A program made the position numbers and the translations under genes. Below the pieces are notes generated by a model. The model searched no databases. It was not told the origin of the DNA and saw nothing but the letters and a program-made list of their open reading frames with translations. Positions 1 through 9,513 of a stretch of DNA of 64,000 nucleotides are shown here, piece after piece. Numbering within the stretch: position 1 is the first letter of the stretch; every line of letters starts with the position of its first letter. The DNA is from Natronorubrum halalkaliphilum (GTDB lineage: Archaea > Halobacteriota > Halobacteria > Halobacteriales > Natrialbaceae), in the NCBI RefSeq assembly GCF_009834785.1, contig NZ_WUYX01000027.1, forward strand, positions 73,545 to 137,544. The letters are read 5' to 3'.

Positions 1-48
1 CACTTCGTTCGCTCGCGGCGTTACATCTGAATCCCACCCGCGCAACGA

Positions 49-504
49 CTAGTCCTGCGGGAACTCCTTCTGAAAGCCGCGGAACTCGGTGTGGTGGGCC
101 TCCTCGTCCGCGAGGATCGTCACCGCGACGTCTTCGGTGACGGGATCGTTCGCTTCCGAAGCGGCCTCGTGGAGCGCCCGGTAGGTCTCGATCGCGTCGT
201 CCTCGGCCTCGAGGACGCCCTCGATGACCGACTGGACGTCCGTCGTGTCCTCGGGCGGCTGGAGACTCGACTGCGTGGCCTCGAACGCCTCCGATCCCGG
301 TGGCGATTCGTCGAGTTGCTTCAGGCGCTCGCCGAGCATGCGCGCGTGCTCGAGTTCCTCCTGGACGTCTTCCTCGAGGCTCGTTTTCACCTCTTCGGCG
401 TGGACGCCGTCGAGGACGATCGCGTTGGTCTGGTAGTTCATCACGGTCTCGAGTTCGTCGATGTAGGCCTCGGTGAGGAGGTCGGTGATCTCGTCGGTCG
501 TCAT
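49..504 (-). CDS. Ferritin-like diiron protein
   Basis: A 151-residue helical protein of the ferritin-like superfamily, probably a cytoplasmic iron-storage or peroxide-consuming diiron protein. The iron-ligand pattern is visible: an ExxH in EELEHARM in the first half and a second ExxH in DEEAHHTEF near the C-terminus, each in a long acidic helix. The reading frame stays open further upstream, but the family-like sequence starts at MTTDEITDLL, so ATG at 504 is chosen. It is divergent from the Lrp-type gene at 668, and about 160 bases between them must hold both promoters. The family is clear; the substrate is inferred. Confidence 0.8.
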   Translation of the reverse strand: MTTDEITDLLTEAYIDELETVMNYQTNAIVLDGVHAEEVKTSLEEDVQEELEHARMLGERLKQLDESPPGSEAFEATQSSLQPPEDTTDVQSVIEGVLEAEDDAIETYRALHEAASEANDPVTEDVAVTILADEEAHHTEFRGFQKEFPQD

Positions 505-667
505 GCCGGGAGATACTACCTCGAGTGGCAAAACGCTGTTACAGGCGGGTGCATGATCCGGCGGTACTCGCATCGTCCCGTCCGGTGGCCGCGCTATCAG
601 CGCGAGCGAACGCGCGTCCGACGCACCGACGCCGTACACTCTTGTCGGTCCCGGCCGAACACCACCC

Positions 668-1261
668 ATGCGCGAACTCGACGACACCGACCTCGAGATC
701 CTCGAGTTGCTCACCGAGGACGCTCGACGGCCGTACAAGGAGATCGCCGACAACGTCGGCCTGACGCCGCCCGCCGTCTCGGATCGGATCTCCCGGCTCG
801 AAGAACAGGGGATCATTCAGGGGTTTACGGTCGACATCGACCGGGAGAAACTCCGGGGTGACGTGTCCGTACTGGTCGAACTCGACCCGAGACCGGACGC
901 GGTCGACGAGGTGTACGCCACCGTCGCCGACCTGCCGGGCGTCGACACCGTTGCCGAGGGGATGGACGGCCGCGTTATCGTTCGCGCGACGCTTCCCGAC
1001 GCGAGTGCGCGCTCGTGGCTGGAGTCCGAACTTGACCTCGCATTGCTGTCCAGGTACGACGTGACGCTGCTCGCGCGGTCCGACCGCACCGCCGGACTCT
1101 CCGCCCAGGGATTCTCGCTCGAGTGTGTCGTCTGCGGGAAACGGGTTACCGGCGACGGCGTTACGGCGACGGTCGACGGCGAGGTGAAGACGTTCTGCTG
1201 TCCGTCCTGTGAAGATCGGTATATCAGCGAGTACGAGTCGCATCGGGAGGCGCTCGAGTAG
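668..1261 (+). CDS. Lrp/AsnC-family regulator with C-terminal TRASH metal-binding domain
   Basis: A 197-residue transcription regulator. Residues 1-60 form an AsnC-type helix-turn-helix (LEILELLTEDARRPYKEIA, then TPPAVSDRISRLEEQGII). A central ligand/dimer region follows, and the last 50 residues carry a TRASH-type cysteine cluster (CVVC at about residue 154, CCPSC about 25 residues later). In haloarchaea such HTH-TRASH proteins are linked to metal, often copper, sensing. The leu/ilv operon lies downstream in the same direction, but a 470-base gap with its own promoter separates them, so control of that operon by this protein is only a possibility. Confidence 0.85.
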   Translation: MRELDDTDLEILELLTEDARRPYKEIADNVGLTPPAVSDRISRLEEQGIIQGFTVDIDREKLRGDVSVLVELDPRPDAVDEVYATVADLPGVDTVAEGMDGRVIVRATLPDASARSWLESELDLALLSRYDVTLLARSDRTAGLSAQGFSLECVVCGKRVTGDGVTATVDGEVKTFCCPSCEDRYISEYESHREALE

Positions 1262-1732
1262 CGGGGATGCGATCGCGATGCCGATCGAAGCGTAACTGCG
1301 TAATTCTGCCTCTGCCTCCGGGGCACTGGCCCGCCTCGTCTTTCTTTCCCACCACGCCCGACGCCGTAGACTGACCGCGCGCCGGCACCCCATCGACCGA
1401 AGATAAACAAATAGGCATCGTATCGAGGGATTGGAACACGTTCCGGAATATGCCGTCCTATCCGAAGTCAAATTCTGCCCAAACGTCCATTCGGACCGCG
1501 CGCCAGCGCTCCACCCGGTCGCTCAAGCACTGAATCGGGGTAACTCGAGCGCTACCCCGCACGTGTCTCGGAACGAGAACGGTATGATAATAGGAACTAT
1601 GAACGCATATTAGGACGTTGATGTCGTGCGGTTTTCCGACCGCCTCAAATGTATGAGACTTCGTGACATATCAGGAGTTAGTCACGACTGCGTCAGGTTT
1701 ATATACGACGTCGCGCCTCGGATGCAGATACA
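1262..1732 (+). promoter_or_regulatory. leuA upstream region with TATA box and inverted repeat
   Basis: A 470-base gap with no convincing gene. A TATA-like TTTATATA lies at 1698-1705, which predicts transcription starting near 1729 and so an almost leaderless message from the ATG at 1733. Just upstream is a perfect 7-bp inverted repeat, TCGTGAC (1661-1667) and GTCACGA (1681-1687), with a 13-base spacer, placed like an activator or Lrp-type operator. Its function is inferred from position only. Confidence 0.5.
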
Positions 1733-2975
1733 ATGTCTTCACCAGACAACCCGTCCTCTGACAACAGTCAGGGGGGTCGAGTTCTTCCAGGGCACGTTAG
1801 ATTCCACTGACGAAATAGAGTCAGCACGTGTTTTCGATACGACCCTCCGGGACGGCGAACAGTCGCCCGGGACTTCGTTCTCCTACGACGATAAACGGCA
1901 GATCGCGTCCATTCTGGACGAGATGGGAACTCACGTCATCGAGGCGGGGTTCCCCGTCAACTCCGACGCGGAGTTCGAGGCCGTTCGCGATATTGCATCG
2001 GCAACTCAGACGACGACCTGCGGGTTAGCCCGCGTCGTCGATGCGGACATCGAGGCCGCACTGGACTCCGGTGTCGAGATGGTGCACACCTTCGTCAGCA
2101 CCAGCGACGTCCAGATCGAGGACTCCATGCATGCAACGCGGGACGAAGTCGTACAGCGCGCAGTCGACTCGGTCGAACGCGTCAAAGAGACGGGAACGAC
2201 CTGCATGTTCTCGCCGATGGACGCGACGCGAACCGACGAGCAGTTCCTGATCGACGTGATCGAAGCGGTCACCGAGGCAGGCGTCGACTGGATCAACGTT
2301 CCGGACACCTGTGGCGTCGCCACACCGACCCGGTTCAAGGCACTGATCGAGAAGGTTCGTGCCCACACCGACGCGCGGATCGACGTCCACACGCACGACG
2401 ACTTCGGACTGGCCACCGCGAACGCGCTGGCCGGCATCGAAGCGGGTGCCGATCAGGCCCAGGTTTCGGTCAACTCCATCGGCGAGCGGGCCGGCAACGC
2501 CGCCTACGAGGAGTACGTGATGGCCGTCGAGTCGCTCTACCAGACCGACACGGGGATCGACACGACCCGGATCGCGGAACTGTCCGAAATCGTCGAAGAG
2601 AAAAGCGCCATGGAGACGCCGGGCAACAAGCCCATCGTCGGTGCGAACGCCTTCTCCCACGAGAGCGGCATCCACGCCGCCGGCGTGATCGAAAACTCCG
2701 ACACCTTCGAACCTGGCGTCATGACTCCGGAGATGGTCGGCGCCGAGCGCCAACTTGTCATGGGGAAACACACCGGCACGCACTCCGTTCGGGAACGCCT
2801 GCGCGAGCGCGGGTACGATCCGACCGACGAACAGGTGTCGGCGGTCACCCGACGCGTCAAAGACTACGGCGCGGAGAAGCGCCGGGTCACGGTCGACGTC
2901 CTAGAGCGCTTCGCCGAAGCGGCCGGCGTCGAACGCCAGCGCGAACGCGAGGAAGAGGAGGAGGTGCACGTCTAA
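1733..2975 (+). CDS. leuA: 2-isopropylmalate/(R)-citramalate synthase, apparent N-terminal frameshift
   Basis: Condenses acetyl-CoA with 2-oxoisovalerate (leucine route) or pyruvate (isoleucine route). The DRE-TIM metallolyase signature is intact: FDTTLRDGEQSPG near the start, HTHDDFGLA in the middle, and SGIHAAG later. At about 415 residues it lacks the long C-terminal LeuA allosteric domain, as in short CimA/homocitrate-synthase-like forms. The ATG at 1733 fits the TATA box at 1698-1705, but the six G at 1771-1776 put its peptide (MSSPDNPSSDNSQG...) one base out of frame with the enzyme (VEFFQGTLDS...); five G would join them. An alternative in-frame ATG at 1722 lies upstream of the predicted transcript start. 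Sequencing error and real mutation are both possible. Confidence 0.85.
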
Positions 2976-3070
2976 GCGATGTCCTCCCTGTTTGCTTCCG
3001 TCCGCGAGCCCCTGCTGTGGCGCTCGAGTCTCACGACTCGCAAGAATTGCATCACTTGCAAGACTCGCAA

Positions 3071-3328
3071 AGGTTATGACCCTCGAGGCGCCTACGTCAT
3101 CAATAATGACGACCCGCGCTTCGCTGTTGGCCCGGCCGGCCGCGGACAACAGCAGCGCGTTCGCTCCGATTCGTATTGTAGGGGCCAACTAGCCCCTCAC
3201 ACAGCACCTTCTCATTATCGACCCGAATTCGTCGCATCGCTTCCACAGCGACACGCAATCCACCAGATGACACCACACCAAACACCCCGTACACCAACAG
3301 AACGCCGTACTCCGGCGGGAGGTAATCG
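3071..3328 (+). promoter_or_regulatory. ilvB leader with mutually exclusive RNA structures
   Basis: The 353-base gap between leuA and ilvB holds a weak TATA-like GGTTATGAC at about 3073-3081, a short leader ORF (3106-3192) and two competing pairings. GTTGGCCC (3126-3133) pairs perfectly with GGGCCAAC (3182-3189). GGGGC (3181-3185) pairs with GCCCC (3192-3196) around the leader stop codon. The second pairing needs bases used in the first, so both cannot form. The Leu codons 7-8 of the leader ORF run into the first arm. A second short ORF (3267-3332) ends across the ilvB start codon. ilvB has a strong Shine-Dalgarno GGAGGT at 3318-3323, five bases before its ATG. Confidence 0.5.
3106..3192 (+). 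CDS. Candidate ilvB leader peptide (28 aa)
   Basis: A 28-codon ORF starting MTTRASLLARPAADN and ending APIRIVGAN, upstream of acetolactate synthase. It carries Leu at 7 and 8, Ile at 22 and 24 and Val at 25, the three products of the pathway. The start is about 27-30 bases after a TATA-like element, so it could be translated from a leaderless message. Leader peptides of this size precede ilv operons in many bacteria, and the MTT start and R-I-V-G-N end recall the E. coli ilvB leader, though I could not align them. It may instead be chance; conservation in other haloarchaea would decide. Confidence 0.4.
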   Translation: MTTRASLLARPAADNSSAFAPIRIVGAN

Positions 3329-5155
3329 ATGAGCGAACGTGCAGCAAAGGTTACACCGGCCGAATCGGACGAACAGGACGACGACCAGATCGCGGACAGC
3401 GCGGTCCCGGACGCGGCCACCGAAGCTGAGACCGACGCCGATACGACGGCGGAACCGACGCCCGAGCCCGTCACGAACGGTGCCGAAGCCGTCGTTCGCG
3501 CCCTCGAGAACGCCGGCGTCGAGTACGCCTTCGGCGTGCAAGGCGGCGCGATCATGCCCGTCTACGACGCGCTGTACGACTCCGATATCTACCACGTGAC
3601 GATGGCCCACGAGCAGGGCGCGGCCCACGCGGCCGACGCCTACGGCATCGTCTCGGGCGAGCCAGGTATCTGCCTGGCCACGTCCGGACCGGGCGCGACC
3701 AACCTCGTCACCGGCATCGCGGACGCCGACATGGACTCGGATCCGCTCGTCGCCCTGACGGGCCAGGTGCCGACGGAGTTCGTCGGCAACGACGCGTTCC
3801 AGGAGACCGACACGACCGGCGTCACGACGCCGGTCACGAAGGATAATACCTTCTCGAGCGATCCGGACCGCGTCGGCAGCGACGTCAGCGAGGCGTTCGC
3901 GCTCGCCCGCGAGGGACGACCCGGACCGACCCTGGTCGACCTGCCGAAAGACATCACGAAATCCGAGACGGACCGCGAACCCGACGAGCCGAACGTGCCC
4001 GACACCTACACCGTCCAGGAGCGGGCCGATCCGGCGATCGTCGACGCCGCGGCCGAGCGGATCGAGAACGCCGACCGACCGGTCATGCTGCTCGGTGGCG
4101 GCGTCATCAAGGGCGAGGCCAGCGAGGCTTGTCGCGAGTTCGCGATCGAACACGAGATTCCGGTCGTGACGACCATGCCGGGCATCGGGTCGTTCCCGGA
4201 GAATCACGAGCTCTCGATGGAGATGGCCGGCATGCACGGCACCGGCTACGCTAACATGGCGATCACCCACTGCGACACCATGCTGGCGATCGGGACCCGA
4301 TTCGACGACCGCCTGACCGGCGGGATCGAGACCTTCGCGCCAGATGCGGAGGTCATTCACGTCGACATCGACCCCGCGGAAATCAGCAAGAACATCCACG
4401 CGGACTATCCGCTCGTCGGCGACGCCGAGACGGTCGTCGAGCAACTGCGCGAGGCGGTCGACGCCTCGCCGGAAGCCAAGAAGTGGCGCGCACAGTGCCA
4501 GCAGTGGAAGTCCGACTATTCGATGGCCTACGACGCGCCCGAGGACGAGCCGGTCCAGCCGGAGTTCGTCGTCGAGGCGTTAGACGAGGCCACCGCCGAC
4601 GACACCATCGTCACGACCGGCGTCGGCCAACACCAGATGTGGGCCTGCCAGTACTGGACCTACACCGAGCCCCGCACGTGGGTCTCGAGTCACGGTCTCG
4701 GGACGATGGGGTACGGACTCCCGGCGGCGATCGGCGCGCGACTCGCGGCCGACGACGACCAGGACGTCGTCTGTATCGACGGCGACGGCTCGTTCCTGAT
4801 GACGCTACAGGGGCTGTCCGTGGCCGTCCGCGAGAACTTAGACATCACCGTCGCCGTGCTCAACAACGAGTACATCGGGATGGTTCGACAGTGGCAGGAC
4901 GCGTTCTTCGAGGGGCGTCACTCCGCGTCGAACTACAACTGGATGCCCGAGTTCGACAAACTCGCTGAGGCCTTCGGGGCGAGGGGCTTTCGCATCGACG
5001 GCTACGACGAGGTCGCCGACACGATCGAAGACGCCATCGCCTACGACGGCCCGTCCGTGATCGACGTCCACATCGATCCGGAGGCGAACGTCTATCCGAT
5101 GGTGCCAAGCGGCGGCGACAACGGCCAGTTCGCGCTGGCGGAGGACCAGCTATGA
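3329..5155 (+). CDS. ilvB: Acetolactate synthase, large (catalytic) subunit
   Basis: A 608-residue thiamine-diphosphate enzyme that makes 2-acetolactate or 2-aceto-2-hydroxybutyrate from pyruvate, the first shared step for valine, leucine and isoleucine. After an acidic tail of about 45 residues come the Pyr domain with the catalytic glutamate region (HEQGAAHAADAYG), a central FAD-type domain (LGGGVIKGEA), and the PP domain with the TPP motif GDGSFLMTLQG through NNEYIGMVRQWQ. The start is supported by the GGAGGT ribosome site five bases upstream, rare in this mostly leaderless genome. It overlaps ilvN by four bases (ATGA), so the subunits are probably translationally coupled. Confidence 0.97.
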   Translation: MSERAAKVTPAESDEQDDDQIADSAVPDAATEAETDADTTAEPTPEPVTNGAEAVVRALENAGVEYAFGVQGGAIMPVYDALYDSDIYHVTMAHEQGAAHAADAYGIVSGEPGICLATSGPGATNLVTGIADADMDSDPLVALTGQVPTEFVGNDAFQETDTTGVTTPVTKDNTFSSDPDRVGSDVSEAFALAREGRPGPTLVDLPKDITKSETDREPDEPNVPDTYTVQERADPAIVDAAAERIENADRPVMLLGGGVIKGEASEACREFAIEHEIPVVTTMPGIGSFPENHELSMEMAGMHGTGYANMAITHCDTMLAIGTRFDDRLTGGIETFAPDAEVIHVDIDPAEISKNIHADYPLVGDAETVVEQLREAVDASPEAKKWRAQCQQWKSDYSMAYDAPEDEPVQPEFVVEALDEATADDTIVTTGVGQHQMWACQYWTYTEPRTWVSSHGLGTMGYGLPAAIGARLAADDDQDVVCIDGDGSFLMTLQGLSVAVRENLDITVAVLNNEYIGMVRQWQDAFFEGRHSASNYNWMPEFDKLAEAFGARGFRIDGYDEVADTIEDAIAYDGPSVIDVHIDPEANVYPMVPSGGDNGQFALAEDQL

Positions 5156-5838
5156 AACGAGGGCTGGACGGTCCCGCCCCCGAGGAGCGACCGACCCCGC
5201 AGGGCCGGCGCAACAAGCAGGGCATTCGCATCGACCCCGAGGTCGAAGCGACCCACGAACCCCGACGGACCGTCATCTCGGCGCTGGTCGAACACGAACC
5301 CGGCGTGCTCTCGGACGTCTCGGGACTGTTCTCGAGACGGCAGTTCAACATCGAGAGCCTGACGGTCGGACCGACGAACGACGACGACCGCGCCCGGATC
5401 ACCGTCGTCGTCGAGGAGCCCGACCCCGGTATCGACCAGATCAAGAAACAGCTCCGGAAGCTGGTGCCGGTCATCTCGGTTCGGGAACTCGAGCCCGACG
5501 CGATGCGCCGAGAGCTGGCGCTCGTGAAAGTCGAGGCCGAGCGACCCGATCAGGTCGCCGCCGTCGCGGAGATGTACGACGGGAACACCGTCGACTCGTG
5601 CCCGGAGACGGCGACGATCGAGGTGACGGGTGCTCGCCAGAAGATCGAGGCCGCGATCGAGACTTTCAGCCAGTTCGGCATTCGGGAGATTTCCCGGACC
5701 GGGACGACGGCCCTCGCCCGCGGCACGGATGAGACGGCCGCGTCTCACTCGGTCGGATCACCGGCCGCCGCGGAGGAACCGCCCGCCGACACGGCGAACC
5801 ACCAGCAGACATACACTCACTCAACAGACGATGACTGA
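5152..5838 (+). CDS. ilvN: Acetolactate synthase, small (regulatory) subunit
   Basis: A 228-residue regulatory partner of IlvB that gives valine feedback control. An ACT domain begins at about residue 40 ([20 protein letters not shown], then [12 protein letters not shown]), followed by the second ACT-like half typical of IlvN/IlvH ([20 protein letters not shown], ending in [11 protein letters not shown]). Long hydrophilic tails at both ends are usual for haloarchaeal proteins. It overlaps ilvB by four bases and ilvC by eight bases, which marks a tight operon. Confidence 0.95.
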   Translation: MKRGLDGPAPEERPTPQGRRNKQGIRIDPEVEATHEPRRTVISALVEHEPGVLSDVSGLFSRRQFNIESLTVGPTNDDDRARITVVVEEPDPGIDQIKKQLRKLVPVISVRELEPDAMRRELALVKVEAERPDQVAAVAEMYDGNTVDSCPETATIEVTGARQKIEAAIETFSQFGIREISRTGTTALARGTDETAASHSVGSPAAAEEPPADTANHQQTYTHSTDDD

Positions 5839-6886
5839 CGAATTCAACACCGAAATCTACTACGACGACGACGCAGACGAATCGTACCTCGCGAACACGA
5901 CGGTAGCCGTCCTGGGCTACGGCAGCCAGGGCCACGCCCACGCGCTCAATCTCCACGACAGCGGGGTCGACGTGGTCGTCGGTCTGCGGGAGAGTTCATC
6001 TTCGCGCGCGGCGGCGAAAGAGGACGGACTCGAGGTTGCGACCCCGGTCGAAGCGGCGGCCCGGGCCGAGGTTATCTCCGTGCTGGTCCCGGATACGGTC
6101 CAGCCGGACGTCTTCGAGCAGATCAAACCGGAACTCGAGGAGGGTGACACGCTGCAGTTCGCCCATGGATTCAACATCCACTTCAACCAGATCCAGCCCC
6201 CTGAGAACGTGGACGTGACGATGATCGCACCGAAGTCCCCGGGCCACCTGGTCCGCCGGAACTACGAGAACGACCAGGGGACGCCGGGACTGCTGGCGAT
6301 CTATCAGGACTACACCGGCGACGCGAAGGGACGCGCGCTGGCCTACGGGAAGGGCATCGGCTGTACGCGCGCCGGCGTCGTCGAAACGACGTTCCGCGAG
6401 GAGACCGAAACGGACCTCTTCGGCGAACAGGCCGTCCTCTGTGGCGGCATCGCCGAACTGATCAAAGTCGGCTACGAGACGCTGGTCGATGCGGGCTACA
6501 GCCCCGAGATGGCCTACTTCGAGTGTATGAACGAGATGAAGCTCATCGTCGACCTCATGTACGAGGGCGGGCTGGGCGCGATGTGGGATTCCGTCTCGGA
6601 TACCGCCGAGTACGGTGGTCTCACTCGCGGGGACGACGTGGTCGACGACCGGGTCCGGGAGAACATGGAAGAGGTTCTCGAGCAGGTCCAAAACGGCGAG
6701 TTCGCGACCGAGTGGATCGCCGAGAACCAGGCGAACCGACCCGTCTACACGCAGCTCAACCAGGCCGAAAAGAACCACGAGATCGAGGACGTCGGCGAAC
6801 GCCTGCGCGACCTGTTCGCGTGGGAGGAAGGCCAGACGGAACAGGAGGACGAGGACGAAGAACAAACCCGCGTTCAAGCGGACTGA
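5831..6886 (+). CDS. ilvC: Ketol-acid reductoisomerase
   Basis: A 351-residue class I enzyme that isomerises and reduces acetolactate to dihydroxyisovalerate with NADPH and magnesium. The dinucleotide fold is plain at the start ([19 protein letters not shown]), followed by [13 protein letters not shown] and the knotted C-terminal domain with metal ligands in [12 protein letters not shown] and [19 protein letters not shown]. The frame is open far upstream inside ilvN, but only the ATG at 5831 gives the family N-terminus. The last 20 residues are an acidic extension. Confidence 0.97.
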   Translation: MTDEFNTEIYYDDDADESYLANTTVAVLGYGSQGHAHALNLHDSGVDVVVGLRESSSSRAAAKEDGLEVATPVEAAARAEVISVLVPDTVQPDVFEQIKPELEEGDTLQFAHGFNIHFNQIQPPENVDVTMIAPKSPGHLVRRNYENDQGTPGLLAIYQDYTGDAKGRALAYGKGIGCTRAGVVETTFREETETDLFGEQAVLCGGIAELIKVGYETLVDAGYSPEMAYFECMNEMKLIVDLMYEGGLGAMWDSVSDTAEYGGLTRGDDVVDDRVRENMEEVLEQVQNGEFATEWIAENQANRPVYTQLNQAEKNHEIEDVGERLRDLFAWEEGQTEQEDEDEEQTRVQAD

Positions 6887-6899
6887 GAGGTGACCAACA

Positions 6900-7274
6900 A
6901 TGACACAAGAGACGAACGACCGTACCGACCGCACCAACCGCACCACTGACCGACGAACGATCGGCGAAATCGATCACACGAACCCCTACACGGGGGAGAC
7001 GGCTGGACAGCTGTTCAGCCGCGGCCCGATCGTCGTGACCGACGGCGGCGACCCGAATAGCACGACCCGAGCCACGACGGACGGGGATGCCGATGTCGAT
7101 GTCGATACCGAGTCCGAAGAGCCGACGACGGATTCGACCGACCGACCCGGCGAGGACGGATCGATGAAATCCGTCGATCATACGCCGCCGAACCAGGCCG
7201 AGGACGCAAACGCCGTCTTCGAGCGCGGCAGCGAACACGAACAGGCCACGGTGACGCCCGAGGACGAGGAATGA
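6900..7274 (+). CDS. Small repeat protein in the ilv-leu operon
   Basis: A 124-residue acidic protein of unknown function between ilvC and leuC, overlapping leuC by four bases. It contains two aligned 19-residue copies of one motif, [IV]DHTxPxxxxxAxx[LV]FxRG, at residues 24-42 and 92-110, joined by a low-complexity acidic linker. No enzyme motif or membrane segment is visible. Co-translation with leuC and the paired motif suggest a structural or regulatory partner of a branched-chain enzyme, but that is inference from position. Confidence 0.75.
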   Translation: MTQETNDRTDRTNRTTDRRTIGEIDHTNPYTGETAGQLFSRGPIVVTDGGDPNSTTRATTDGDADVDVDTESEEPTTDSTDRPGEDGSMKSVDHTPPNQAEDANAVFERGSEHEQATVTPEDEE

Positions 7275-8692
7275 GCGAGGGCACACTGTACGACAAGGTC
7301 TGGGACCGACACAAGGTCACGACGCTGCCCACCGGACAGGATCAGCTGTTCGTCGGCCTCCACCTCATCCACGAGGTGACGAGTCCACAGGCGTTCGGGA
7401 TGCTCCGCGAGCGCGACCTCGAGGTCGCCTTTCCGGAACTGACCCACGCGACGGTCGACCACATCGTGCCGACCGCCGACCAGTCCCGACCGTACGCGGA
7501 AGACGCCGCCGAAGAGATGATGACGGAACTCGAGGACAACGTCCGGGAGGCAGGCATCGAGTTTTCGGATCCGAACTCCGGCGACCAGGGGATCGTCCAC
7601 GTCATCGGTCCGGAGCAGGGGATCACCCAGCCCGGGAAGACGATCGTCTGTGGCGACTCTCACACCTCGACTCACGGCGCGTTCGGCGCGCTCGCGTTCG
7701 GGATCGGCACCAGCCAGATCCGAGACGTACTCGCGACGGGCACGCTCGCGTTCGAGAAACAGAAGGTTCGCAAGATCCAGGTCGACGGCGAACTCGGCGA
7801 GGGCGTCGAGGCGAAGGACGTCATCCTCGAGATCATTCGCCGACTCGGCACCGAAGGCGGCGTCGGCTACGTCTACGAGTACGCCGGCGAGGCCATCGAG
7901 AACCTCGGCATGGAAGGCCGGATGTCGATCTGTAACATGTCCATCGAAGGCGGCGCTCGCGCGGGCTACGTCAACCCGGACGAGACCACCTACGAGTGGA
8001 TGAAGGAGACGGACTACTTCCGGGACAATCCCGAGAAGTTCGACGAACTCAAACCGTACTGGGAGTCGATCCGCTCCGACGCGGACGCCGAGTACGACGA
8101 CGTGGTCACGATCGACGCGAACGAACTCGAGCCGGTCGTCACCTGGGGCACCACGCCCGGACAGGGGATCGGCATCGCGGAGGAGATTCCGGCACCCGAG
8201 GACCTCCCCGAGGACAAACGGGACACCGCCCGGCGCGCCCAGGAGCACATGCGCGTCGACCCTGGGGAGACGATGGACGGCTACGAGATCGACGTCACGT
8301 TCCTCGGCTCCTGTACGAACGCCCGCCTGCCGGATCTGCGACGTGCGGCGGAGATCGTCCAGGGCCGCCAGGTTCACGACGACGTCCGCGCGATGGTCGT
8401 CCCCGGCAGCCAGCGCGTCCAGGAGGCCGCGGAGGCCGAAGGCCTCAAAGACATCTTCGAAGACGCCGGCTTCGACTGGCGAAACGCCGGCTGTTCGATG
8501 TGTCTCGGTATGAACGAAGACCAACTCGAGGGCGACGAGGCCTGCGCTTCCTCCTCGAACCGGAACTTCGTCGGCCGGCAGGGGAGCAAGGACGGGCGCA
8601 CCATCCTGATGAACCCGCAGATGGTCGCCGCGGCGGCGATCACCGGGGAAGTGACTGACGTGCGCGAATTGAAGGAGGTGACGACCGCATGA
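7271..8692 (+). CDS. leuC: 3-isopropylmalate dehydratase, large subunit
   Basis: A 473-residue aconitase-family enzyme that, with LeuD, converts 2- to 3-isopropylmalate through a [4Fe-4S] cluster. Visible signatures are VWDRHKV near the start, [31 protein letters not shown], and the cluster cysteines in [14 protein letters not shown] and GCSMCLGMN. The catalytic arginine region [12 protein letters not shown] follows. It begins inside the end of the small upstream gene and overlaps leuD by four bases. It probably also serves the citramalate route to isoleucine. Confidence 0.97.
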   Translation: MSEGTLYDKVWDRHKVTTLPTGQDQLFVGLHLIHEVTSPQAFGMLRERDLEVAFPELTHATVDHIVPTADQSRPYAEDAAEEMMTELEDNVREAGIEFSDPNSGDQGIVHVIGPEQGITQPGKTIVCGDSHTSTHGAFGALAFGIGTSQIRDVLATGTLAFEKQKVRKIQVDGELGEGVEAKDVILEIIRRLGTEGGVGYVYEYAGEAIENLGMEGRMSICNMSIEGGARAGYVNPDETTYEWMKETDYFRDNPEKFDELKPYWESIRSDADAEYDDVVTIDANELEPVVTWGTTPGQGIGIAEEIPAPEDLPEDKRDTARRAQEHMRVDPGETMDGYEIDVTFLGSCTNARLPDLRRAAEIVQGRQVHDDVRAMVVPGSQRVQEAAEAEGLKDIFEDAGFDWRNAGCSMCLGMNEDQLEGDEACASSSNRNFVGRQGSKDGRTILMNPQMVAAAAITGEVTDVRELKEVTTA

Positions 8693-9345
8693 TCCGGGAG
8701 GTCCGAACCGACGGCGGTGAGGTCGAGATTCCGGAAGTCGATTCCGTCTCCGGTTCGGGCGTCCCGATTCGGGGCAACGATATCGACACCGACCAGATCA
8801 TCCCGGCACGGTTCATGAAGGTTGTCACCTTCGACGGGTTAGGCGAGTTCGCGTTCTTCGACCTGCGGTTCGATGACGACGACAACCAGAAGGAGCATCC
8901 GTTCAACGAAGACCGATTCCAGGATTCGTCGGTGATGGTTGTCAACAGCAACTTCGGCTGTGGCTCCTCGCGCGAGCACGCCCCTCAGGCGCTGATGCGC
9001 TGGGGGATCGACGCGGTGATCGGCGAGAGCTTCGCCGAGATTTTCGCGGGGAACTGTCTGGCCCTCGGTATTCCGACCGTCACTGCTGACAGCGAGACGA
9101 TTCAGGAACTCCAGGAGTGGGTCGACGCGAACCCCGACGGCGACATCGACATCGACGTCGACGCAGAAACCGTCACATACGGCGACACCACCGTCGACGT
9201 CACCGTCGACGAGGCCCAGCGCAAGGCCTTGGTCGAGGGCGTTTGGGACACGACGGCGCTGATGAAGTCAAACGCGGGCGAAGTGCGGAAGAAGGCGGAA
9301 GAACTGCCGTACGTCGACGACGCGGCGATTCCCGACGCCGAGTAG
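8689..9345 (+). CDS. leuD: 3-isopropylmalate dehydratase, small subunit
   Basis: A 218-residue swivel-domain subunit of isopropylmalate isomerase. The family marks are [16 protein letters not shown] at about residues 27-42 and [20 protein letters not shown] in the middle. It starts four bases before the leuC stop. The C-terminal half ([19 protein letters not shown] onwards) is the usual acidic haloarchaeal form. The operon is interrupted after this gene by an unrelated insert before leuB. Confidence 0.96.
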   Translation: MIREVRTDGGEVEIPEVDSVSGSGVPIRGNDIDTDQIIPARFMKVVTFDGLGEFAFFDLRFDDDDNQKEHPFNEDRFQDSSVMVVNSNFGCGSSREHAPQALMRWGIDAVIGESFAEIFAGNCLALGIPTVTADSETIQELQEWVDANPDGDIDIDVDAETVTYGDTTVDVTVDEAQRKALVEGVWDTTALMKSNAGEVRKKAEELPYVDDAAIPDAE

Positions 9346-9513
9346 GCTCGAGTCGACGACCTCGAAACCGAGCGAATCGGCGGTTTGTTTTCCATCTGTC
9401 GCTTTTGTGTCGCACTTTGTTGCTCTCATACCGTGAATTGTAAAGGTACTCGCCTACATTCTGGAAGGACTAACTGTTAAGCCCCCGGTCGGAATCCCTG
9501 TCTAATAGAGACC

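Noticed and set aside
3215..4444. 409-codon reverse-strand ORF
   Set aside because: Antisense shadow of ilvB; Arg/Val/Asp-rich composition typical of GC-rich opposite frames and no protein features.
7178..8524. 448-codon reverse-strand ORF
   Set aside because: Antisense shadow of leuC with no motif.
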